The notes below the pieces were generated by a model. It ran no database searches and was not told where the DNA came from. It saw only the letters and a program-made list of their open reading frames with translations. DNA of 64,000 bases from Pseudomonas sp. A-RE-19 (GTDB taxonomy: Bacteria > Pseudomonadota > Gammaproteobacteria > Pseudomonadales > Pseudomonadaceae): assembly GCF_019956555.1 (NCBI RefSeq), contig NZ_JAHBDQ010000012.1, positions 86,761 to 150,760 on the forward strand, given 5' to 3'. Made by a program: the position numbers and the translations under genes. This document shows positions 52,437 to 60,106 of this stretch, in pieces; the stretch's first letter is position 1; every line of letters begins with the position of its first letter.

Positions 52437-53882
52437 TCAGGAGCCGATGTAGCTGGTCTTCACGACCGTGTAAAACTCTTGCGCATAGCGACCTTGCTCA
52501 CGTGATCCATAGGATGAACCTTTACGCCCACCGAACGGAACGTGGTAATCCACACCGGCGGTCGGCAGGTTGACCATCACCATCCCGGCCTGGGAGTGGC
52601 GTTTGAAGTGATTGGCGTACTTCAGCGATGTGGTGGCGATGCCCGCCGACAGGCCGAACTCAGTGTCATTGGCCATGGCCAGCGCAGCGTCGTAATCGGC
52701 GACGCGAACGATATTGGCCACCGGGCCGAAGATCTCTTCGCGGCTGATGCGCATCGCGGCTTCACTGTCGGCAAACAGCGTCGGCGCGAGGAAGTAACCT
52801 TCGGTGTCACACGTCACCAATCCCCCGCCACTGACCAGACGCGCACCTTCGGACTGGCCGATGTCGATGTACTTCAGGTCCTGTTCAAGCTGAGCCTGCG
52901 AAACCACCGGACCAATGTCGGTGCCGGACTTCAACGCGTGACCAACCTTGATCGACTTCATGCGCTCGGCCATGGCTTCGACGAAATTGTCGTGGATGCC
53001 AGCGGTGACGATGAAGCGGCTCGACGCGGTGCAGCGCTGACCCGTGGAGTAGAACGCGCTCTGTACCGACAGCTCGACCGCTTGCTTGAGATCGGCGTCG
53101 TCGAGAATGATCTGCGGGTTCTTGCCGCCCATTTCCAGCTGGACCTTGGCCTGGCGCGACACGCAGCTGACAGCGATCTGCCGGCCCACGCCCACGGAGC
53201 CGGTGAAGCTGATGCCGTCGACTTTCGGGCTCTGCACCAGCGCATCGCCAACCACACGACCGCTACCCATCACCAGGTTGAACACGCCGGCCGGGAAACC
53301 GGCGCGGGAGATGATTTCGGCCAGCGCCCAGGCGCAGCCCGGCACCAGGTCGGCCGGTTTCAGCACGACGCAGTTGCCATAAGCCAGGGCCGGAGCGATT
53401 TTCCAGGCCGGGATCGCAATCGGGAAGTTCCATGGGGTGATCAGGCCGACCACTCCGAGCGCTTCGCGAGTGACTTCGACGTTGACGCCCGGACGCACCG
53501 ACGGCAAGTAATCACCGGACAGGCGCAGGCATTCGCCGGCGAAGAACTTGAAGATATTACCGGCGCGGGTCACTTCGCCGATGGCTTCGGGCAGGGTTTT
53601 GCCCTCTTCCCTAGCCAGCAAGGTGCCGAGCTCTTCGCGACGGGCGAGGATTTCAGTGCCGACTTTATCGAGAGAATCGTGACGTGCCTGAATGCCGGAA
53701 GTGGACCAGGCGGGGAACGCGGCGCGAGCGGCGTCGATGGCGGCATGGACCTGAGCCAGATCAGCCTTGGCATAGTCGCCGAGGGTATCGCTCAGCTCGG
53801 ACGGGTTGATGTTGGCGCAGTAATCACTGCCCGCCACCCATTCGCCGTTGATGTAGTTATCAAAACGCTTTGCATCTGCCAC
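52437..53882 (-). CDS. 2-Ketoglutarate semialdehyde (2,5-dioxovalerate) dehydrogenase
   Basis: The 481-residue aldehyde dehydrogenase has the NAD-binding GLITPWNFPIAIPAWKIAPALAYGN, the general-base Glu in QLEMGGKNPQ, the nucleophile Cys in YSTGQRCTASSR, and EEIFGPVANIVRV. Cluster context (kdgD, garD, transporter) points to oxidation of 2-ketoglutarate semialdehyde to 2-oxoglutarate, the last step of hexarate breakdown. Without context it could be taken for a succinate-semialdehyde-type enzyme. Confidence 0.9.
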   Translation of the reverse strand: MADAKRFDNYINGEWVAGSDYCANINPSELSDTLGDYAKADLAQVHAAIDAARAAFPAWSTSGIQARHDSLDKVGTEILARREELGTLLAREEGKTLPEAIGEVTRAGNIFKFFAGECLRLSGDYLPSVRPGVNVEVTREALGVVGLITPWNFPIAIPAWKIAPALAYGNCVVLKPADLVPGCAWALAEIISRAGFPAGVFNLVMGSGRVVGDALVQSPKVDGISFTGSVGVGRQIAVSCVSRQAKVQLEMGGKNPQIILDDADLKQAVELSVQSAFYSTGQRCTASSRFIVTAGIHDNFVEAMAERMKSIKVGHALKSGTDIGPVVSQAQLEQDLKYIDIGQSEGARLVSGGGLVTCDTEGYFLAPTLFADSEAAMRISREEIFGPVANIVRVADYDAALAMANDTEFGLSAGIATTSLKYANHFKRHSQAGMVMVNLPTAGVDYHVPFGGRKGSSYGSREQGRYAQEFYTVVKTSYIGS

Positions 53883-53943
53883 TTTGAAATCTCCTCACGC
53901 AAAAGGCCGCTGATTGCTCAGCGGCCTTACTTAATCGGATGTG

Positions 53944-54855
53944 TTACTGCGCACCTTGCTTGTCGATCAGCGCGGCGAGCATTTCGTACTCTTCGCCCGT
54001 CAGATCGGTCAGCGGTGCACGTACGGGGCCTGCGTCGAAACCGGCAATCTTCGCCCCGGCCTTGACGATGCTCACCGCGTAACCGGCCTTGCGATTACGG
54101 ATGTCCAGGTACGGCAGGAAGAAGTCGTCGATGATTTTGCCAACCGTGGCGTGATCGTCGCGGGCGATGGCGTGGTAGAAATCCATCGCGGTTTTCGGGA
54201 TGAAGTTGAACACCGCCGACGAGTAGACCGGTACGCCCAAAGCCTTGTAGGCCGCGGCGTAGACTTCAGCGGTCGGCAAACCGCCCAGGTAGCTGAAGCG
54301 ATCACCGAGGCGGCGACGGATCGACACCATCAACTCGATATCGCCCAGGCCATCCTTGTAACCGATCAGGTTCGGGCAGCGCTCGGCCAGTCGTTCCAGC
54401 AATGGAGCGGTCAGGCGGCAGACGTTGCGGTTGTACACCACCACGCCGATGTTCACCGATTTGCATACCGCTTCAACGTGGGCGGCCACGCCGTCCTGGC
54501 TGGCTTCGGTGAGGTAGTGCGGCAGCAATAACAGGCCTTTGGCGCCCAGACGCTCGGCTTCCTGAGCGTATTCGATGGCCTGGCGGGTGGCGCCGCCTAC
54601 GCCGGCAAGAATCGGCACGCTGGTGGCGCAGGTATCAACGGCAGTCTTGATGATTTCCGAATATTCGCTGGCCGCCAGAGAGAAGAACTCACCGGTGCCG
54701 CCCGCGGCGAACAATGCCGAGGCGCCGTATGGGGCCAGCCATTCGAGACGTTTGATGTAGCCCGCGCGATGGAAATCGCCCTGAGCATTGAAGTCGGTAA
54801 CCGGGAACGACAGCAGGCCGGAAGAGAGGATGGACTTCAGTTCTTGTGGATTCAT
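53944..54855 (-). CDS. kdgD: 5-Dehydro-4-deoxyglucarate dehydratase
   Basis: The 303-residue DHDPS-family TIM barrel has [18 protein letters not shown], the tyrosine motif VVVYNRNVC, and the Schiff-base lysine in [10 protein letters not shown]. It dehydrates and decarboxylates 5-keto-4-deoxyglucarate to 2-ketoglutarate semialdehyde. Start 54855 ([10 protein letters not shown]) is the family N-terminus. It is first in kdgD-dehydrogenase-MFS-garD, and its promoter overlaps a palindromic operator. Confidence 0.93.
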   Translation of the reverse strand: MNPQELKSILSSGLLSFPVTDFNAQGDFHRAGYIKRLEWLAPYGASALFAAGGTGEFFSLAASEYSEIIKTAVDTCATSVPILAGVGGATRQAIEYAQEAERLGAKGLLLLPHYLTEASQDGVAAHVEAVCKSVNIGVVVYNRNVCRLTAPLLERLAERCPNLIGYKDGLGDIELMVSIRRRLGDRFSYLGGLPTAEVYAAAYKALGVPVYSSAVFNFIPKTAMDFYHAIARDDHATVGKIIDDFFLPYLDIRNRKAGYAVSIVKAGAKIAGFDAGPVRAPLTDLTGEEYEMLAALIDKQGAQ

Positions 54856-54909
54856 TATTCGAACACCCTGGTAGCAACGTTGTGTGAGAAAACCGTTCAG
54901 CCTTCGCCG

Positions 54910-54933
54910 AAGTTGTAGGTCATCGTACAACTT
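54910..54933. promoter_or_regulatory. Palindromic operator over the kdgD promoter
   Basis: AAGTTGTA and TACAACTT are perfect 8-base arms with an 8-base spacer. On the minus strand it contains GTTGTACGATGACC, and the same motif (GTTGTACGATCACC) occurs before the GntR gene at 57587-57600. A repressor bound here would cover the -10. Confidence 0.6.
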
Positions 54934-54949
54934 AAAATACAACCGTCAA
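54922..54949 (-). promoter_or_regulatory. Probable kdgD operon promoter
   Basis: On the minus strand TTGACG (-35, 54944-54949) and TACGAT (-10, 54922-54927) are 16 bases apart, about 70 bases before the kdgD start. Confidence 0.5.
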
Positions 54950-55033
54950 CTGCATTTCATCGCTGGCCTCAACATTTGCGTCGGAAAAAGTAATTCCTTG
55001 ACGTAGGAAGTTTCTCATCTACGCTTCGGATAA

Positions 55034-55049
55034 CTGTATATCCATACAG
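55034..55049. promoter_or_regulatory. LexA-type SOS box
   Basis: CTGTATATCCATACAG is a perfect CTG-N10-CAG match to the gamma-proteobacterial LexA consensus, inside the 20-base palindrome AACTGTAT-ATCC-ATACAGTT (55032-55051). A -10-like TATATT follows directly at 55051-55056. The box lies 40 bases before the next start codon, the normal place for a LexA operator. Confidence 0.75.
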
Positions 55050-55089
55050 TTATATTTGATTCTACCTACGACATATCAAGGAGCTAGAA

Positions 55090-56421
55090 ATGTCAGGTCT
55101 ACACGCACAACCGAAGGAAAAGGCCCTAGAGGTCATTGCCAATCTGGATGATCTTTTTACCCGGCACGGCATCGCCATTTCCGGCGATGGCGACGTTCTG
55201 AAACTGCATACAGGCAACCCTCACACGCACAAGAATGACTCACCTGGCGTGCTACCGACGCCACCGAAAAAAGCCCTGAAAAGCAAGCCGCCGCTGAGAT
55301 TCGAGGGGGGTGAACATACCGCCATCGGTGACAGCACCCTGCTGCGATTCGTCAAGGATTCGCCGGCTATCCCCGCTTCGCAGGTGGAGCTGCATCTACC
55401 CAATGGGCTAGCGCTGACCTATGGCCAGATCGTTGCGCTGGGGGGGGATTTCTATGGTGTTCCCGATCAACCAATCAGCGAAGGCGCAACACCGGTAGAT
55501 CGAATTCAGCGTTTTACCAACGCTTTCAATTCCCTGGCCGTACTGCCCGCCTCTAATGCCGAAGCCAAGCTGATCCTCGGCGTCATGCAAAAGGAAATCG
55601 CCGCCGTCAACCAAGCGATCAAGGACGGCAAACAGCCTCATGAGGCTTATGACGCCTTGGGTGATACGTTGTCGGAAGAGTGGAACAAGATCACCGGCGG
55701 AGGCAGTCTGGTCTCGGCGTTGTTCCCTTTTGGGCGTTATCTGAAGCTCGCCGCCAACAATGCCGACCACTTTGCCGAATGGGCGCTGCTCGCCTACATC
55801 GCCGGCCATACCGCAGCGCTGCAACAGGCGATGCTGGCCCACAACAGCGGCGACGAGAATCAGTTGAAACTGGCCTATGCGATGAACGCTTTTGCCGATC
55901 ACTACCTGACTGACCTGTTTTCCGCCGGTCACCTGCGAGTACCGCGCAAACAGTTGGCGGCGGCGGTTACGCCGAGCGATCTCGGTTCATTGATTACCCG
56001 CTTCATGCACGACGAAGACAGCAAGTTCGGGCTCAATGTGAGCAACGGCAACGGCGATCGCTGGCACGCCTACGGCGACAAGCGCTACTTCGATGCCATC
56101 GACAGCGCCAATCGCGCACAGGTGAATCAAGCGGTTCAGGTGTCTGCGGATGAAGTGTTCGCGACGTACCTCAGTGGCATCGCCCCGTCGGCCGGCGACT
56201 TTGCTGCTTTGAAAAAGCTGCCTGACCTGCAAGCGGTACTGAAACCGGCCGGCAATTTCTCGGCGCTGTTCAAAGTCGAGGGCAACAAGGTATTGCGGCG
56301 CAAGGACGTCAATAACTTGAACGACACCGCCACCGTGGACGATTGGTGGGGCTGGAGCACTTATTTGCTACTCAAGGACTACCAACCAACCGGCGTGCTG
56401 AATTCAGCGGCCAATGCCTGA
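55090..56421 (+). CDS. Zinc-dependent phospholipase C / HET-C-like protein
   Basis: The 443-residue protein resembles the zinc phospholipase C-like proteins described from P. fluorescens and the related HET-C group. Candidate zinc ligands or conserved blocks are His76 (GGEHTAIGD), Asp120 (LGGDFYG), Asp226-His227 (NADHFAEWA), His240 (YIAGHT), His251 (AHNSGDE), and the helix AFADHYLTDLFSAGHLR with His271, Asp275 and His281. There is no signal peptide or membrane segment, so release would need lysis or a dedicated secretion system. AAGGAG lies 6 bases before the ATG. A perfect LexA box upstream suggests DNA-damage induction. It interrupts the galactarate cluster between kdgD and its regulator. 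The family is assigned by eye; phospholipid hydrolysis is inferred. Confidence 0.7.
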   Translation: MSGLHAQPKEKALEVIANLDDLFTRHGIAISGDGDVLKLHTGNPHTHKNDSPGVLPTPPKKALKSKPPLRFEGGEHTAIGDSTLLRFVKDSPAIPASQVELHLPNGLALTYGQIVALGGDFYGVPDQPISEGATPVDRIQRFTNAFNSLAVLPASNAEAKLILGVMQKEIAAVNQAIKDGKQPHEAYDALGDTLSEEWNKITGGGSLVSALFPFGRYLKLAANNADHFAEWALLAYIAGHTAALQQAMLAHNSGDENQLKLAYAMNAFADHYLTDLFSAGHLRVPRKQLAAAVTPSDLGSLITRFMHDEDSKFGLNVSNGNGDRWHAYGDKRYFDAIDSANRAQVNQAVQVSADEVFATYLSGIAPSAGDFAALKKLPDLQAVLKPAGNFSALFKVEGNKVLRRKDVNNLNDTATVDDWWGWSTYLLLKDYQPTGVLNSAANA

Positions 56422-56435
56422 TAAGGAGATCACTG

Positions 56436-56627
56436 ATGACTATCAAATTGAAACTGGAACTGGCTTCGGGCCAATCGCTGAAAGGTGCGCCGCTGGAACT
56501 GCTGTCGAAAGGCTTGCCGATTGCCCGGGCGCTTGTGGATGAGCGCGGGCATGCGGTTTTCGATGCCAAACCTGGGGCTGTTGAGTTGGCGGTGAGGGTG
56601 GATCGTTCGATTTTGAGGACTGGCTGA
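56436..56627 (+). CDS. Small 63-residue partner of the phospholipase-like gene, unknown
   Basis: AAGGAG lies 7 bases before the ATG, and the start is 15 bases after the phospholipase-like stop, so the two form one operon. The protein (MTIKLKLELASGQSLKGAPLEL...) has no cysteine, signal peptide or membrane helix and looks like a small beta-sandwich. I do not recognise a family. Its place would suit a cognate inhibitor, chaperone or carrier domain of the upstream enzyme; none of these is shown by sequence. A longer frame from 56343 overlaps the upstream gene and is spurious. Confidence 0.6.
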   Translation: MTIKLKLELASGQSLKGAPLELLSKGLPIARALVDERGHAVFDAKPGAVELAVRVDRSILRTG

Positions 56628-56652
56628 CATATTTCAGGAAGGCCACTGACCT

Positions 56653-56747
56653 CATCGCGAGCAGGCTCGCTCCCACATTGGATCTGTGTGGAATCGCACT
56701 ATTGTGATCGACACAAAGCCCTGTGGGAGCGAGCCTGCTCGCGATGG
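56653..56747. repeat. REPIN, GTGGGAGCGAGCCTGCTCGC type
   Basis: Left arm TCGCGAGCAGGCTCGCTCCC and its reverse complement at the right, with about 50 bases between them. It lies between the convergent 63-residue ORF and the GntR gene. Confidence 0.9.
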
Positions 56748-56783
56748 CTATCTGTCAGGCAACAAATCCCCCAACCTGCAAAC

Positions 56784-57533
56784 CTATCCCCGCTGCGCCT
56801 GCGCCTCTTCATGGGCCTGGCGCAACCGCTCGCGGCTATTCGTCAGATGCAACCGCATGGCCGCCCTCGCCGCATCGGAATCCTGGCGGGCAATCGCGTC
56901 GTAAATCTCTTCGTGTTCGCGGCTCAGGCGACTCATGTAGTGCTGCTGATCGTCGTGGGCCAGGCGCGCGGAGTTCAGACGCGTGCGCGGAATGATGCTG
57001 GTGCCCAGGTGGGTCATGATGTCGGTGAAATAGCGGTTGCCGGTGGACAACGCGATTTCGAGATGGAAGGCAAAGTCCGAAGCCACGGCGTCACTGGCAT
57101 GGGCGGCGCTTTCGTTCAGTGCATCGAGAGCGGCGCGCATCGCGGCCAACTGCTCAGGGCTGCGGCGTTGCGCGGCAAGGCCGGCGGACTCCACTTCCAG
57201 ACTGATGCGCAGCTCCAGAATTGCCAGTACATCCCGCAACGTGACCACGGTGGCCGGGTCGATCCGGAAACCGCTCGGGCTCGGCGTGTCGAGCACGAAG
57301 GTGCCGATGCCGTGACGGGTTTCAACTTGCCCGGCGGCCTGCAAACGGGAAATCGCTTCGCGCACCACGGTGCGGCTGACGCCATGGGCCTCCATGATCG
57401 CCGACTCGGTGGGCAACTTGTCGCCGCGCTTGAGGTGACCGTCGCGGATCTGCTCGGACAGCACCGTCACCAGTTCCTGAGCGAGGCTGCGGCGCTTGCG
57501 AGGGAGGCGAGGTGCGTCGATCGGGTTTTCCAT
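56784..57533 (-). CDS. GntR/FadR-family (FCD) transcriptional regulator
   Basis: The 249-residue protein has an N-terminal winged helix (LPTESAIMEAHGVSRTVVREAISRLQAAGQVETRHGIGTFVL, residues 40-80) and a C-terminal helical FCD ligand-binding domain with the metal-site histidines in FAFHLEIALSTGN and LSREHEEIYDAI. FCD regulators usually repress sugar-acid genes and release DNA on binding the acid. The motif GTTGTACGATSACC precedes both this gene and kdgD, so it is the likely regulator of the galactarate operon and of itself, despite the two genes now lying between them. Confidence 0.88.
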   Translation of the reverse strand: MENPIDAPRLPRKRRSLAQELVTVLSEQIRDGHLKRGDKLPTESAIMEAHGVSRTVVREAISRLQAAGQVETRHGIGTFVLDTPSPSGFRIDPATVVTLRDVLAILELRISLEVESAGLAAQRRSPEQLAAMRAALDALNESAAHASDAVASDFAFHLEIALSTGNRYFTDIMTHLGTSIIPRTRLNSARLAHDDQQHYMSRLSREHEEIYDAIARQDSDAARAAMRLHLTNSRERLRQAHEEAQAQRG

Positions 57534-57585
57534 GGTGAACGTCTGTCTCGGAAGTTACGGCTGAAACCGCATCATAGCGCATGCG

Positions 57586-57600
57586 AGTTGTACGATCACC
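57586..57600. promoter_or_regulatory. Probable autoregulatory operator of the GntR gene
   Basis: AGTTGTACGATCACC matches the kdgD operator at 14 of 15 positions. On the minus strand a TATGAT -10-like box lies about 10 bases downstream of it, ahead of the regulator start at 57533. Confidence 0.5.
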
Positions 57601-57617
57601 GTCAGAAAACACTGGCC

Positions 57618-57709
57618 CCTGTGGGAGCGAGCCTGCTCGCGATGGCCTCGACTCGGTTCGTCTGAATAACCGCGTTATCGTTCATCGCGAGCAGGCTCGC
57701 TCCCACAGG
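57618..57709. repeat. REPIN, GTGGGAGCGAGCCTGCTCGC type
   Basis: CTGTGGGAGCGAGCCTGCTC and its reverse complement are separated by about 40 bases. It lies between the GntR gene promoter and the ABC exporter stop. Confidence 0.9.
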
Positions 57710-57721
57710 GATCTACGGTAT

Positions 57722-59449
57722 TCACGCGGTCACGGTCTGGTCCACCAAGTGGCCATTCTCGATACGCACATGCCGTGGATGGAAACGCTTCAGGCTGCTG
57801 CGATGCCCGACGCTGACAATGCTCAGCCCCGGCAATTGATCGATCAACGCCTGATACAGCGACGCCTCATCTTCTTCATCCATCGCCGAAGTCGCTTCAT
57901 CCATGTACAGCCATTGCGGCGCATAAAGCAGCGCTCGGGCGAAGGCCAGACGTTGTTGCTCGCCCGGCGAAAGCATGCGCTGCCAGTGATTGGCTTCATC
58001 CAGACGCGAAACCAGGTGCGGCAAGCGGCAGGTTTCCAGCACATGGACGTAGCGCTCGTGCGGGTAGGTGTCGCCCGGCTGTGGATAACTCAGCGTCTCG
58101 CGCAAGGTGCCAATCGGCAGATACGGCTTTTGCGGCAGGAACAGATAACGCCCCGTCGGAAGGCGGATGCTGCCGTGGCCAGTCGGCCAAAGGTGCCCCA
58201 TCGCCCGCAACAAGGTCGATTTGCCGCTGCCGGAACGACCGCTGAGCATGACGCGCTCGCCGTCCTCCACTGTCATGTCGGCGTTGGTCAGCAAATGACG
58301 ACCATCAGCGAGGTCGAGGCCAAGGTTATGCACCCTCAATGCCGAGCCCTGATTCTGTACGTCGATGGCCGGTGCACGCTCTTCATTGTCGGTCATGGCC
58401 TGACGGAAACTCAGCAGACGATCACAGGTGGCGCGCCACTCGGCGAGGTCCTGGTATGCGCTGATGAACCAACTGAAGTTCTCCTGGACGTTGCCGAATG
58501 CGGAGTTGATTTGCATCAGCTCACCGAGTTCGATCTTGCCGGCGAAGTAACGCGGTGCCGCCACCATGAACGGGAAGATGATTGCGATCTGGGCATAACC
58601 GGAAGTGAAAAAAGTCAGGCGCTTGGACACTTTCATGATGTCCCAGAAGTTGTGCCAGACCATACCGAAGCGGTCACTCAGACGACGGTTCTCATTGGGC
58701 TCGCCGTTGTACAGCGCAATGCTTTCGGCGTTCTCGCGGACCCGCACCATGGAGAAACGCAGGTCGGCTTCGAAACGTTGCTGGTTGTTGTTGAGGCCGA
58801 TCAGGCGACGACCGATCAAATGCGTGAGCCAGCTGCCGACGATGGCATAAACCAGCGCACACCAGAACATGTAGCCGGGAATCGTGAAGCCAAGCACTTC
58901 GATGCTGCCCGACACGCCCCACAAAATGATCGAGAACGACACCAGGCTGACGATGTTACGGATCAAACCCAGGCCCAGGCCCAGGGTATTGGTGGTGAAC
59001 TTGTTGAGGTCTTCGGAAATCCGCTGGTCCGGGTTATCGGTATAACCGCCTTGCTCCAGCTGGTAGTAATTCTTGTCGCCTAGCCAACGGGCGAAGTGCT
59101 TTTCGGTGAGCCAGGCGCGCCAGCGAATCGTCAGCATCTGGGTCAGATAAAGCCGATACACCGCGCCGAGAATCGCCACGGCGGCGATGCCGCAGAAATA
59201 CAAAATCAATTGCCAGAACGCCGCTTCGTCCTTCTTCTGCAGGGCGTTGTAGAAATCCTTGTACCAACTGTTGATCCACACCGAAATCGCCACGCTGAAC
59301 AACGACAGCGCGATCACCGCGATCAGCAATGTCCAGGCCTTGCCCTTCTCCTCACTGCGCCAGTAAGGGATGGTCATCGCCCAGACTTTGCGAAAAAACT
59401 GCCCGCGCACAGCATCGTTGACCGCGGAATATTCAGCGTTCTGATTCAT
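57722..59449 (-). CDS. ABC transporter permease/ATPase, SbmA/BacA-YddA type
   Basis: The 575-residue half-transporter has an N-terminal SbmA/BacA-like membrane domain (five to six helices, residues 35-330, including FYNALQKKDEAAFW and GGYTDNPDQRISEDL) and a C-terminal ATPase with Walker [12 protein letters not shown], the altered signature LSPGEQQRLAFARA, Walker B WLYMDEATSAMD and the switch His in VGHRSSL. LSPGEQQ in place of LSGGQ is normal for this ABCD-like branch. Members move vitamin B12, long-chain acyl-CoA or peptides; the substrate is unknown. Start 59449 is chosen by family length. Confidence 0.88.
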   Translation of the reverse strand: MNQNAEYSAVNDAVRGQFFRKVWAMTIPYWRSEEKGKAWTLLIAVIALSLFSVAISVWINSWYKDFYNALQKKDEAAFWQLILYFCGIAAVAILGAVYRLYLTQMLTIRWRAWLTEKHFARWLGDKNYYQLEQGGYTDNPDQRISEDLNKFTTNTLGLGLGLIRNIVSLVSFSIILWGVSGSIEVLGFTIPGYMFWCALVYAIVGSWLTHLIGRRLIGLNNNQQRFEADLRFSMVRVRENAESIALYNGEPNENRRLSDRFGMVWHNFWDIMKVSKRLTFFTSGYAQIAIIFPFMVAAPRYFAGKIELGELMQINSAFGNVQENFSWFISAYQDLAEWRATCDRLLSFRQAMTDNEERAPAIDVQNQGSALRVHNLGLDLADGRHLLTNADMTVEDGERVMLSGRSGSGKSTLLRAMGHLWPTGHGSIRLPTGRYLFLPQKPYLPIGTLRETLSYPQPGDTYPHERYVHVLETCRLPHLVSRLDEANHWQRMLSPGEQQRLAFARALLYAPQWLYMDEATSAMDEEDEASLYQALIDQLPGLSIVSVGHRSSLKRFHPRHVRIENGHLVDQTVTA

Positions 59450-59545
59450 GGATAAGGCTCGATAAAGAAAAGAACACACGCGAGCCGATCATAAATGAAC
59501 GGCTCGGATTGTAACGAGGTGTGACAACAATTGTTCAGCGCCGGT

Positions 59546-60106
59546 TCAGCGACGGACCGGACGCTTTTGCAGTTTGCGCTGCAGCGTACGGCGGTGCATG
59601 CCCAAGGCACGGGCGGTGGCGGAGATGTTGCCTTCGTGCTCGGTCAGTACGCGCTGGATGTGCTCCCACTGGAGTCGGTCCACGGACATCGGGTTTTCCG
59701 GCACCAGGGTGTCGAGGTCGGCGTGCTCGGAGAGCAACGCGGCCAACACGTCATCGGCGTCCGCCGGTTTGCACAGGTAATTGCAGGCGCCGCGCTTGAT
59801 CGCCTCGACAGCGGTGGCAATGCTCGAGTAGCCGGTGAGAATCACCACGCGCATTTCCGGGTCGAGTTCCAGCAGTTTGGGCAGCAACACCAAGCCCGAA
59901 TCGCCGTCCATTTTCAGATCAAGGGCAGCGTAATCCGGGATGTCGGCCTGGGCGATGATCAGGCCTTCTTCGGCGGAACCTGCGGTACTGACGCGAAAAC
60001 CACGGCGGGCCATGGCGCGGGCCATCACGCGGGTGAAGGTTGCGTCGTCGTCTACCAGCAGCAAATGCGGCAGTTCTTCGCCTTCAACTTGGATCTCGTC
60101 ACTCAT
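59546..60106 (-). CDS. roxR: Redox response regulator RoxR (RegA/PrrA family)
   Basis: The 186-residue protein has a receiver domain with acidic LLVDDD, phospho-acceptor Asp63 in ALDLKMDGDSGL, Thr in ILTGYSS and Lys in YLCKPAD, then a Fis-type helix-turn-helix (GNISATARALGMHRRTLQRKLQKRP). RegA-type regulators control respiratory oxidases in response to electron flow; in pseudomonads RoxR activates the cyanide-insensitive oxidase. Start 60106 overlaps the roxS stop. Confidence 0.93.
   Translation of the reverse strand: MSDEIQVEGEELPHLLLVDDDATFTRVMARAMARRGFRVSTAGSAEEGLIIAQADIPDYAALDLKMDGDSGLVLLPKLLELDPEMRVVILTGYSSIATAVEAIKRGACNYLCKPADADDVLAALLSEHADLDTLVPENPMSVDRLQWEHIQRVLTEHEGNISATARALGMHRRTLQRKLQKRPVRR

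Noticed and set aside
54998..55026. TTGACG as the -35 of the phospholipase-like gene
   Set aside because: No -10 lies 16-18 bases downstream (ACGCTT at that place). The TATATT after the LexA box is a better -10.
56343..56435. Longer N-terminus for the 63-residue ORF
   Set aside because: It overlaps the end of the phospholipase-like gene in another frame, whereas ATG 56436 has a good Shine-Dalgarno sequence.
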